A DNA stretch of 14,969 nt from HGM04593 sp964423665 (lineage in GTDB: Bacteria > Bacteroidota > Bacteroidia > Bacteroidales > Bacteroidaceae). The stretch lies in contig CAYRFX010000056.1 in assembly GCA_964423665.1 (NCBI GenBank), positions 1 to 14,969 of the forward strand, in the 5' to 3' direction. Position numbers and translations under genes: made by a program. Below the pieces are notes generated by a model. The model did not search any database. It had not been told where the DNA came from and saw only the letters and a program-made list of their open reading frames with translations. Below, in pieces: positions 6,371 through 12,847 of this stretch (its first letter is position 1; every line of letters begins with the position of its first letter).

Positions 6371-7420
6371 ATGACCATGGAAAATAAAGAGACACCGAAA
6401 AGAAAAATAAACATAATAAATATTCTAACATTTCTGACACTGATTATAGGACTCGGGTGGATAGCTTCTGAATTTATTCACATAGGGGTGGAATATACCA
6501 ACAATGCACAGGTGCGACAACACATAACACCGCTCAACTCGCGGGTACAGGGATTCGTAAAAGAGGTTCGCTTTAATGAGTTCCAGCCGGTAAAGAAGGG
6601 CGACACGCTTGTGATTATAGAAGATATTGAATACCGATTGAGAGTGGCACAAGCCGAAGCCGACCTGCAAAAGGCATTGCAGAACCGTGATGCAGCAGGT
6701 ACAAGCGCAAGCACAGCACGCAATAACATAAGTGTATCGGACGCATCGTTGGAGGAGGTGAAGATACTTCTTGAGAATGCGCAGAAAGAGCATGCACGAC
6801 ACGAAAAACTGCTTGCGAGCGGTGCCATCACAGAACAGCAGTATGACGGAGTGAGAACACAATATGAGGCAATGCAGGCAAAATATAACACACTGCTGAA
6901 ACAGCGCAAAAGCACATCTCTCATAAGCGATGAACTTGCAACAAGGCACACCCTGCAAGATGCTTTTGTCAAACTTGCCGAAACAGCCTTGGAACTTGCG
7001 CGTATAAACCTTTCATATACTGTAATTACAGCACCTGCCGATGGTGTTATGGGACGCAAGACCATACAGGAAGGACAGCTCATACAGCCCGGACAAGCGG
7101 TTGCCAATATTGTTGAGAGTGGCGACAAATGGATTATTGCCAACTACAAAGAGACACAAACAACAGATATACAAGAAGGGCAAAAGGTGAAAATAACCGT
7201 TGATGCAGTGCCGGGTGTTATATATAAGGGTGTAGTGCGTTCAATATCCTACGCAACAGGAGCATCATACTCGCTTGTGCCCACCGACAACTCTGCCGGT
7301 AATTTTGTAAAAGTGGAACAGCGTATTCCGGTGCGCATAGAATTTACCAACGAGAATAGCGCAGAAGAGCTTGCACGCCTGCGCAGCGGCATGAATGCAG
7401 AATGCAAAATAATACACTGA
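6371..7420 (+). CDS. EmrA-like membrane fusion protein (HlyD family)
   Basis: Periplasmic adaptor linking the inner-membrane permease to the TolC-like channel. In its 349 residues, one membrane anchor lies at about 15-37. It is followed by the EmrA-type segment EYTNNAQVRQHITPLNSRVQGFV, whose second half continues after GDTL and ends in the split lipoyl domain. A long alpha-helical hairpin spans about 90-210, then NLSYTVITAPADG (about 213-225) and a beta-barrel domain with GNFVKVEQRIPVRI (310-323), a hallmark of the EmrA branch. A second ATG two codons on (6377) is an equally possible start. Its stop TGA overlaps the ATG of the permease gene (7420), a sign of translational coupling. EmrA relatives work with DHA2-type MFS permeases, as here. 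Confidence 0.93.
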   Translation: MTMENKETPKRKINIINILTFLTLIIGLGWIASEFIHIGVEYTNNAQVRQHITPLNSRVQGFVKEVRFNEFQPVKKGDTLVIIEDIEYRLRVAQAEADLQKALQNRDAAGTSASTARNNISVSDASLEEVKILLENAQKEHARHEKLLASGAITEQQYDGVRTQYEAMQAKYNTLLKQRKSTSLISDELATRHTLQDAFVKLAETALELARINLSYTVITAPADGVMGRKTIQEGQLIQPGQAVANIVESGDKWIIANYKETQTTDIQEGQKVKITVDAVPGVIYKGVVRSISYATGASYSLVPTDNSAGNFVKVEQRIPVRIEFTNENSAEELARLRSGMNAECKIIH

Positions 7421-9036
7421 TGGCTGATAATTGGAAACAAAAACCTTTCTGCATACCCACATTCAAAGAGTTTGTGCCCCACAGAGTCAGATTCTGCACG
7501 CTTATAATATTTGCCTGCTGTTTCCAACTGTCGGGCGGTGTATATCTTGCAGGGCTCAACCAGATGATGGGTGGTAAAACTCTCATGCAGGAGGATATAA
7601 TGATGGCGGCATACACCTCATTCATAGGGCTCACAATAACATTCCCTTTGTTGTTCCGCGTGAAATTCAGGTTCAAATCGCGCAACATCATAATGACTGC
7701 TGCAACAATCATAGCTGTGGCAAATATCATCATTATGACAAGCAACAACCTGTTTGTTATTGTTGTAGCAAGCTTTGTTGTGGGCATGTGCCGTCTTTTC
7801 GGCACATTTGAGTGCATGTCCACGCTGCAAGGGAAACTCGCCCCCAATCACGACCAAACAATATTCTTTTGTGTGCTCTTTTGCATAATATTGAGCGCCA
7901 TACAGCTCTCGGGGCTTGCAACCACATATATCGATTTTTATTACAACTGGGAATATATGCACCTGTTCGTAACATTCATAATGCTTGCTGTTGCACTTGC
8001 CGCCTTTGTGATGATGAAAAATATAAGGCTCACAGACAAACTACCACTTTACGGAATAGACTTCACAGGATTCGTATTGTGGAGTGTGTTTCTTCTATCA
8101 ACCTCATACACACTGCTCTATGGCAAACACTATGAGTGGTTCGGCAGTGTAAACATTCGCGTGGGAGCAGTTACCTCCATAGTCTCTTTCCTGCTCGCAC
8201 TACGGCAGATGCTCACAGCAGAACAACCCTATTTTAATCCCGATATTTTCAAATACAGGAAGATGAGAATAGGACTGCTGCTCACTATGTGTATGATACT
8301 GCTGCTGGCTACCCCAAGTACGGTTGAAGGCGCGCTCACAGGTGCCATTCTGCACTATCAAAATATAAGTGCAATATCACTTAATTTTATTGTGCTGATA
8401 GGTGGAATAACAGGTTCTCTTGTTGCATTCTACACGCTTGTAGTGCGCCGCATGTTCTATAAGTGGATTATATTTGGCGGATTTGCATGCCTTGTTGCCT
8501 ATCAGGGAATATTATACTTCTTGATAGACAGGCACACAAGCCTCGAAATGCTTTATCTTCCCTGCTTTTTACGCGGGGTGGGATATACCATGCTATACGT
8601 TACACTCACGTTATATTCAATAAAAGACATACCATTCAAGTATTTCCTGCAACCGGTGGGTATTCTTGGGTTTGTGAGAACAGGGATAGGCACGGTAGCG
8701 GCAGCCGCGCTTGTGAGCAATATGATAAATTTCCTCACAAAAGAGAACTACACCAATCTGTGTGCCGGCGCCGATGCCTTGAACAGCATTGCTGCCGGCA
8801 TGGAGGATGGTGCACTTTATGGCGAGGTTATGCAACAGGCACTTATGGTGAGCCTGAAACAGATTTTAGGGTGGTTCACAATGGGCGGAATAGCTATATT
8901 GCTCATTATCCCGGGGCTCAGATACATTAAACCGGTGATGCGCAGCATGCCCAGCATGAGAAGCTATCGCAAGATTGTGCAAAAGATATACGGCCTTAAA
9001 AAGATAGATACCGCAGACAGCGGGTTTCACATGTGA
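7420..9036 (+). CDS. MFS permease, EmrB/DHA2-like, of the tripartite exporter
   Basis: An inner-membrane transporter of 538 residues with about fourteen hydrophobic segments, the DHA2 number, presumably driven by protons and delivering substrate to the adaptor and channel encoded upstream. I chose ATG 7420 because it overlaps the preceding stop as TGATG; an in-frame ATG at 7402 would add six residues inside the previous gene. Family motifs are weak. The loop between helices 2 and 3, normally GxLaDrxGrk, reads LLFRVKFRFKSRN. The helix 5 motif C, normally rich in Gly-Pro, reads QLSGLATTYIDFYYNWEY, keeping only the W-hydrophobic end of EmrB. An internal charged loop ends with RYIKPVMRS near the C-terminus. 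It belongs to a divergent branch, so substrate cannot be predicted beyond drug or metabolite export. Confidence 0.88.
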   Translation: MADNWKQKPFCIPTFKEFVPHRVRFCTLIIFACCFQLSGGVYLAGLNQMMGGKTLMQEDIMMAAYTSFIGLTITFPLLFRVKFRFKSRNIIMTAATIIAVANIIIMTSNNLFVIVVASFVVGMCRLFGTFECMSTLQGKLAPNHDQTIFFCVLFCIILSAIQLSGLATTYIDFYYNWEYMHLFVTFIMLAVALAAFVMMKNIRLTDKLPLYGIDFTGFVLWSVFLLSTSYTLLYGKHYEWFGSVNIRVGAVTSIVSFLLALRQMLTAEQPYFNPDIFKYRKMRIGLLLTMCMILLLATPSTVEGALTGAILHYQNISAISLNFIVLIGGITGSLVAFYTLVVRRMFYKWIIFGGFACLVAYQGILYFLIDRHTSLEMLYLPCFLRGVGYTMLYVTLTLYSIKDIPFKYFLQPVGILGFVRTGIGTVAAAALVSNMINFLTKENYTNLCAGADALNSIAAGMEDGALYGEVMQQALMVSLKQILGWFTMGGIAILLIIPGLRYIKPVMRSMPSMRSYRKIVQKIYGLKKIDTADSGFHM

Positions 9037-9040
9037 TAAA

Positions 9041-9070
9041 AGGCAGCACGCTGCAACTTGCGTGCTGCCT
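9041..9070 (+). terminator. GC-rich hairpin at the end of the efflux operon
   Basis: A perfect 11-bp stem (9041-9051 with 9060-9070) and an 8-base loop start four bases after the MFS stop codon. No T tract follows, so it may protect the 3' end or mark a Rho-dependent stop rather than an intrinsic terminator. Confidence 0.55.
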
Positions 9071-9192
9071 CTGCTACAACACCCACCTCAAGAACACGGC
9101 GATAATTATTAATAAAAGTAAAAAAACAACACCCCGCCGTTGTCCTTTTGTAAAATAAAAATAAAAACCCATATTTATTTTGTTTTAGTCGG

Positions 9193-9221
9193 TTGTACGA
9201 TTGTTTGTTATATTAACTTTG
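9193..9221 (+). promoter_or_regulatory. Promoter of the VanZ-like gene
   Basis: TTG at 9193-9195 and, 18 bases on, TAACTTTG at 9214-9221, which fits TAnnTTTG exactly. Transcription would start near 9226-9228, leaving a leader of about 58 bases. Confidence 0.7.
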
Positions 9222-9231
9222 TAACAGAAAA

Positions 9232-9256
9232 CAGGCTGCACACGGCAAGCAGCCTG
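9232..9256 (+). repeat. Hairpin in the 5' leader of the VanZ-like gene
   Basis: An 8-bp GC-rich stem (9232-9239 with 9249-9256) and 9-base loop lie between the promoter and the start codon. No T tract follows, and 29 bases separate it from the ATG. It may stabilise the mRNA or affect translation; it matches no riboswitch I know. Confidence 0.5.
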
Positions 9257-9285
9257 CTAATATAGCAAATTTACCTATTACTTTT

Positions 9286-9708
9286 ATGCTGATTGAACGA
9301 ATAGATAAAATTCTGAAGAGATACCCGCTGTCAATAATCATATTGGCAGCAATAATATACCTATCCTTTTTCAAGCCGCCCAAAACCGCGCTGAGCGAGA
9401 TTCAGAATATTGACAAAGTTGCCCATCTCTTTATGTATGGCGGCTTCTGTGTGATTCTATGGTTCGAGTATTTTCTCTCACACCTGCGCATGAACGTGAA
9501 AAATATATTTTGGGGTGCCATCATAGGTCCCATTCTTTTCAGCGGAGCAATAGAACTGCTGCAAGAACTGCTCACACGATACCGAGGCGGCGATTGGATT
9601 GATGTTCTTTTTAACTCGCTGGGGGTTATTTGTGCAGCTCTTTTCAGCATCTACGTTACAAAGCCACTGATGATAAAATATAAACTCTGGCACAAGAACG
9701 AGATATAA
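9286..9708 (+). CDS. VanZ-like family membrane protein
   Basis: A 140-residue inner-membrane protein with four predicted membrane helices (about 14-28, 46-63, 73-95, 105-126). Family marks are D43-K-V-A-H47 at the start of helix 2, E90-L-L-Q-E94 in helix 3, and the loop RGGDWIDVLFNSLG at 100-113 leading into helix 4. The name comes from VanZ of the VanA teicoplanin-resistance cluster, but most members, this one included, lie outside resistance clusters and have no defined biochemical role. A cell-envelope role is likely. It has its own promoter and ends only 4 bp from the stop of the convergent CYTH gene, with no terminator between them. Confidence 0.87.
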   Translation: MLIERIDKILKRYPLSIIILAAIIYLSFFKPPKTALSEIQNIDKVAHLFMYGGFCVILWFEYFLSHLRMNVKNIFWGAIIGPILFSGAIELLQELLTRYRGGDWIDVLFNSLGVICAALFSIYVTKPLMIKYKLWHKNEI

Positions 9709-9712
9709 AACT

Positions 9713-10189
9713 TTATTTCCCCCAGAATTTGTAAGGGCAGCGCGACAGATGACCATTATAATATTTTGCCTGCCCAGTAACCTCCTCGCCCAAGAATGAA
9801 GGGCGTTCAAAAGCCTCTGACAGGCTGCCAAGCTCCACCTCGGCAACCACAAGACCTTCGTTATCGCCGTAAAACTCATCAACCTCAAAAGTGTGTGCAC
9901 CACACTTCACAAGGTAGCGGCACTTATCTATTATGCCACCATGGCACAGCTTCATAAGCTCCCACGCTTCGGAAACAGGAATCTCTCGCTCCCACTCGTA
10001 ACGGCTCAAGCCACCATCTAACGAGGGACCTTTTATTGTGAGGAAACCCTTGTCGCCACGCACACGCACACGCGCCGAGTTACCACTCTGGCGGCAGATG
10101 TAGCCCTGCGCTATGCGGTCGCAGGCAAACGCCTGCAGCTTATAACTGTCATCGACAACAAGAAATTTACGCTCTATCTCAACAGCCAT
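9713..10189 (-). CDS. CYTH-domain (triphosphate tunnel metalloenzyme) protein
   Basis: A single-domain 158-residue protein of the CYTH superfamily, which hydrolyses tripolyphosphate, ATP or thiamine triphosphate, or makes cyclic AMP in other branches. The signature ExExK is E4-I-E6-R-K8. Further tunnel residues are visible: R40, R42 and R44 in ARVRVR, K53 in TIKGP, E65 and E67 in YEWE, K89/R91 in DKCRY, D104 in FEVDEF, and E117/E119 in AEVEL. All charged strands needed for metal and triphosphate binding appear intact. In small bacterial members such as this the usual activity is inorganic triphosphatase, but the substrate here is a family-level guess. Its ATG lies 3 bp after the prfB stop, so it is cotranscribed with, and probably translationally coupled to, release factor 2. 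Confidence 0.88.
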   Translation of the reverse strand: MAVEIERKFLVVDDSYKLQAFACDRIAQGYICRQSGNSARVRVRGDKGFLTIKGPSLDGGLSRYEWEREIPVSEAWELMKLCHGGIIDKCRYLVKCGAHTFEVDEFYGDNEGLVVAEVELGSLSEAFERPSFLGEEVTGQAKYYNGHLSRCPYKFWGK

Positions 10190-10192
10190 TGG

Positions 10193-11308
10193 TTACTCGC
10201 CCTCCTCGGCAAACTCCATAAGGTACGATTTTATGAAACCATCTATTTTACCATCCATGACACCGCCCACATCGGAGGTCTGATAGTTGGTACGATGGTC
10301 CTTAACACGACGATCGTCAAACACATAGGAGCGTATTTGCGAGCCCCACTCAATCTTTTTCTTGCCCGCCTCAATCTTGTCCTTTTCGCGCTGGCGACGT
10401 TTCAACTCCTTATCATAGAGCATAGAACGAAGCAGAGCTAATGCCTTCTCCTTGTTTTTGGGCTGGTCGCGGGTTTCGGTATTTTCAATGAGAATCTCCT
10501 CTTGCTCGCCCGTATCGGGGTCGGTAAACATATAGCGCAGACGCACACCCGACTCCACCTTGTTCACATTCTGTCCACCGGCACCACCACTGCGGAAGGT
10601 ATCCCACGATATTTTTGCGGTTTCTATGACAACTTCTATACTATCATCGACCAACGGGGTAACAAACACAGATGCAAAAGAGGTCATGCGCTTGCCCTGT
10701 GCATTGTAAGGCGACACGCGCACCAAACGGTGAACACCATTCTCGCCTTTGAGATAACCATAGGCAAAGGGACCGTCAATCTGTATTGTGGCGGTTTTGA
10801 TACCGGCCTCATCACCCTCTTGCAGGTTTATTGTAGAGGCTTTGTATTTGTTAGCCTCGGCCCAACGCAGATACATACGCATGAGCATAGAAGCCCAATC
10901 CTGGCTCTCGGTGCCGCCTGCACCGGAATTTATCTTGAGCACGCAACTCATGCCATCGGCCTCGCCACGGAGCATATTTTTCAACTCCAACTCCTCTATG
11001 GCGGTAAGAGCACGGGCATAAGCATCATCAACCTCAGCCTCGGTAACCATCTCGTCACGGAAGAATTCCATTGCAATCTCCACCTCCTCGGTGCGGTTAT
11101 TCACCTCTTTGTAACCCTCAATCCATGCTTGCAGGCTCTTCACCTTTTTCATCTGAGCCTCTGCTTCCTTGGCATTATCCCAGAAACCCGGGGCTTGTGT
11201 GCGCAACTGCTCCTCCTCCACCTGAATAATCTTTTCATCGATAGAGAGGTACTGTTTAAGAGCTGCTGTGCGCTCTTTAATATCCTTTAATTGGTCTGCT
11301 GTTATCAT
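10193..11308 (-). CDS. prfB: Peptide chain release factor 2
   Basis: Recognises UGA and UAA stop codons in the ribosomal A site and triggers peptide release. The 371 residues include the GGQ catalytic loop at 244-246 in SGGAGGQNVNK and the codon-reading tripeptide at 199-201, which reads SPY rather than the textbook SPF. The N-terminal helical domain, the GAGGTESQDWASML block (129-142) and the C-terminal DHRTNYQTSDVGGVMDG segment (337-353) are typical of RF2. In E. coli a UGA near codon 26 forces an autoregulatory +1 frameshift. Here the equivalent site reads CTC TCT ATC GAT and the frame is continuous from the ATG, with an in-frame TAA two codons upstream. The CYTH gene follows 3 bp later. 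A near-consensus promoter lies upstream. Confidence 0.97.
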   Translation of the reverse strand: MITADQLKDIKERTAALKQYLSIDEKIIQVEEEQLRTQAPGFWDNAKEAEAQMKKVKSLQAWIEGYKEVNNRTEEVEIAMEFFRDEMVTEAEVDDAYARALTAIEELELKNMLRGEADGMSCVLKINSGAGGTESQDWASMLMRMYLRWAEANKYKASTINLQEGDEAGIKTATIQIDGPFAYGYLKGENGVHRLVRVSPYNAQGKRMTSFASVFVTPLVDDSIEVVIETAKISWDTFRSGGAGGQNVNKVESGVRLRYMFTDPDTGEQEEILIENTETRDQPKNKEKALALLRSMLYDKELKRRQREKDKIEAGKKKIEWGSQIRSYVFDDRRVKDHRTNYQTSDVGGVMDGKIDGFIKSYLMEFAEEGE

Positions 11309-11329
11309 CTGTTATCTCGTTAATTGGCG

Positions 11330-11337
11330 CGAAGATA
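11330..11337 (-). promoter_or_regulatory. Possible -7 box of the prfB promoter
   Basis: On the minus strand TATCTTCG (11337 down to 11330) is one base off TAnnTTTG and would start transcription near 11323-11325, about 15 bases before the prfB ATG. No strong -33 box is seen. Confidence 0.4.
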
Positions 11338-11357
11338 CGAAAAACTGGTGAGAAACG

Positions 11358-11386
11358 AAAAAAAACAGATATACAAAGCCTGTTTT
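11358..11386 (-). terminator. Weak terminator of ald on the minus strand
   Basis: A 7-bp stem (11362-11368 with 11380-11386) is followed on the minus strand by eight T residues (11365 to 11358, overlapping the stem's A/T end). It sits between the ald stop and the prfB promoter region, where an ald terminator is expected. Confidence 0.45.
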
Positions 11387-11392
11387 AATGCA

Positions 11393-11445
11393 CAATGAGG
11401 ATAACAATGAGGATAACCTGTTTTATATCTTGGTTATCCTCATTG
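11393..11445. repeat. Tandem 12-base repeat with a shared inverted copy
   Basis: CAATGAGGATAA occurs twice head to tail (11393-11404 and 11405-11416). A reverse-complement copy lies at 11432-11445. The second direct copy pairs over 14 bp (11405-11418 with 11432-11445, loop 13 bases) and the first over 12 bp with the same right arm. It is between ald and prfB, about 22 bases behind the ald stop on the minus strand. Two mutually exclusive hairpins are therefore possible. No T tract directly follows the outer arm. Confidence 0.75.
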
Positions 11446-11467
11446 CTATAAAAGTGATGTTTATTTA

Positions 11468-12574
11468 TCAGAGTTCAAGTTCTGTAAACGGGAGATCCCA
11501 AGTCTCGGCAACCTTTTTATATACCACTTTGCCCTCTACCACATTCAAGCCTTTACGCAACTCCTCGCAATCGGCACAAGCCTTGCGCCAACCTTTATCT
11601 GCAAGCTGCAAAGCATAAGGCAATGTTGAGTTTGTCAGTGCCAAGGTAGAAGTATAAGGCACTGCACCGGGGATATTGGCAACGCAATAATGCAGTATCC
11701 CATCGACATAATATGTGGGCTCCTCGTGCGATGTTGCGTGTGATGTTTCAAAACAGCCGCCTTGGTCTATGGCAACATCTACAAGCACACTGCCGGGCTC
11801 CATGGCTGCAAGCATATCGCGTGTAACCAATTTAGGAGCCTTTGCACCGGGGATAAGCACCGAACCGATAACAAGGTCGGCAGTTTTAAGCTCCTCGCGT
11901 ATATTATATTCCGATGACATAAGAGTCTTTACATTGCCGGGCATAACATCGGCAAGATAAGAGAGACGGGGTATCGATATATCACATATTGTTACATCGG
12001 CACCCATACCTGCGGCCGTGCGGGCTGCTGCGGTACCCACCACGCCTGCACCTATAACAAACACCTTGGCAGGTTTCACGCCCGGCACACCACCGAGGAG
12101 TTTTCCTTTACCGCCACGAGGACGCTCAAGGAAATAACAACCCTCCTGAATAGCCATGCGACCTGCAACCTCGGACATGGGAACAAGCAACGGCAATGAA
12201 CGATCCTTGCGCTCCACAGTCTCATAAGCACAGCAAACCGCCCCACTATCAATCATCGCTTTTGTGAGAGATTCGCTAGATGCAAAATGGAAATATGTAA
12301 ACAGCAGTTGCCCGTTACGCACAAGCTTATACTCGCTCTCAATGGGCTCTTTTACCTTTACAATCATTTCGGCAATAGCATAGACGTCTTCGATGGCTGG
12401 CAACACTTTTGCCCCTGCTGCAATGTATGCATCGTCGCTGAAACCGCTATTCACTCCGGCAGTAGCCTGAACATACACAGTGTGACCGTGTTTTACCATC
12501 TCCTGCACGCCCGACGGCGTCATTCCCACACGATTTTCGTTATTCTTTATCTCTTTTGGTACACCTATAATCAT
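11468..12574 (-). CDS. ald: Alanine dehydrogenase
   Basis: Catalyses the reversible NAD-dependent deamination of L-alanine to pyruvate and ammonium, in the cytoplasm as a hexamer. The 368 residues match the family exactly in numbering of key sites: R15 and K75 (in VKVKEP) bind the substrate carboxylate, H96 (in TYFHFA) and D270 (in AIDQGG) are catalytic, and N300 (VANIPGAVP) lines the active site. The NAD loop is GAGVVG at 175-180 within VFVIGAGVVGTAAARTA. The start MIIGVPKEIKNNENRVG is the canonical family N-terminus. It stands alone, with the repeat and a weak terminator behind it and prfB further on. In an anaerobe it could serve alanine breakdown, ammonium assimilation or NADH balance. 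Confidence 0.97.
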   Translation of the reverse strand: MIIGVPKEIKNNENRVGMTPSGVQEMVKHGHTVYVQATAGVNSGFSDDAYIAAGAKVLPAIEDVYAIAEMIVKVKEPIESEYKLVRNGQLLFTYFHFASSESLTKAMIDSGAVCCAYETVERKDRSLPLLVPMSEVAGRMAIQEGCYFLERPRGGKGKLLGGVPGVKPAKVFVIGAGVVGTAAARTAAGMGADVTICDISIPRLSYLADVMPGNVKTLMSSEYNIREELKTADLVIGSVLIPGAKAPKLVTRDMLAAMEPGSVLVDVAIDQGGCFETSHATSHEEPTYYVDGILHYCVANIPGAVPYTSTLALTNSTLPYALQLADKGWRKACADCEELRKGLNVVEGKVVYKKVAETWDLPFTELEL

Positions 12575-12608
12575 ATGTCATTAAATTTTAGTTCTACATT
12601 TGAGCGGA

Positions 12609-12616
12609 CGAAAGTA
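12609..12616 (-). promoter_or_regulatory. Possible -7 box of the ald promoter
   Basis: On the minus strand TACTTTCG (12616 down to 12609) is one base off TAnnTTTG, preceded by T-rich sequence where a -33 box could lie. Initiation near 12603 would leave a leader of about 30 bases. Confidence 0.4.
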
Positions 12617-12794
12617 TAAAATATTTGAAAAAAAAGAAAAAAATATCACCTGTTTTTTACTATTTGATACAAAATTGACAGAAATATAATACACAATTCT
12701 GCTTTTTTGTCCATTTTATACAGAAATAAAACACTTTAATCATAGCGTGCCACACCTTACAAAACAAAAAACAGCATATATGTATATTGAATTA

Positions 12795-12825
12795 TTGCAG
12801 CAAACGGAATAATCTTGTAAATTTG
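12795..12825 (+). promoter_or_regulatory. Promoter of the M20 deacylase gene
   Basis: TTG at 12795-12797 is followed after 20 bases by TAAATTTG at 12818-12825, an exact TAnnTTTG. Initiation near 12830 leaves a leader of about 17 bases before the ATG. No ArgR-like operator palindrome was recognised. The rest of the 273-base gap before this gene is AT-rich and featureless apart from the ald promoter region. Confidence 0.75.
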
Positions 12826-12847
12826 CCAACAGAAAAATCCAGCACCT

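Noticed and set aside
6478..7143. Minus-strand frame of 221 codons opposite the membrane fusion gene
   Set aside because: Ser/Cys/Ala-rich antisense shadow of a well-supported gene.
9126..9150. Small hairpin ACAAC/GTTGT followed by CCTTTT as a terminator of the efflux operon
   Set aside because: Only a 5-bp stem with a broken T run; the 11-bp hairpin at 9041-9070 is a better candidate.
10502..11290. Plus-strand frame of 262 codons opposite prfB
   Set aside because: Antisense shadow of release factor 2; His/Leu/Thr-rich without recognisable motifs, typical of an antisense frame.
12595..12602. TACATTTG on the plus strand, an exact match to the -7 box
   Set aside because: No -33 element lies about 20 bases upstream, and the next plus-strand gene is 250 bases away with its own better promoter.
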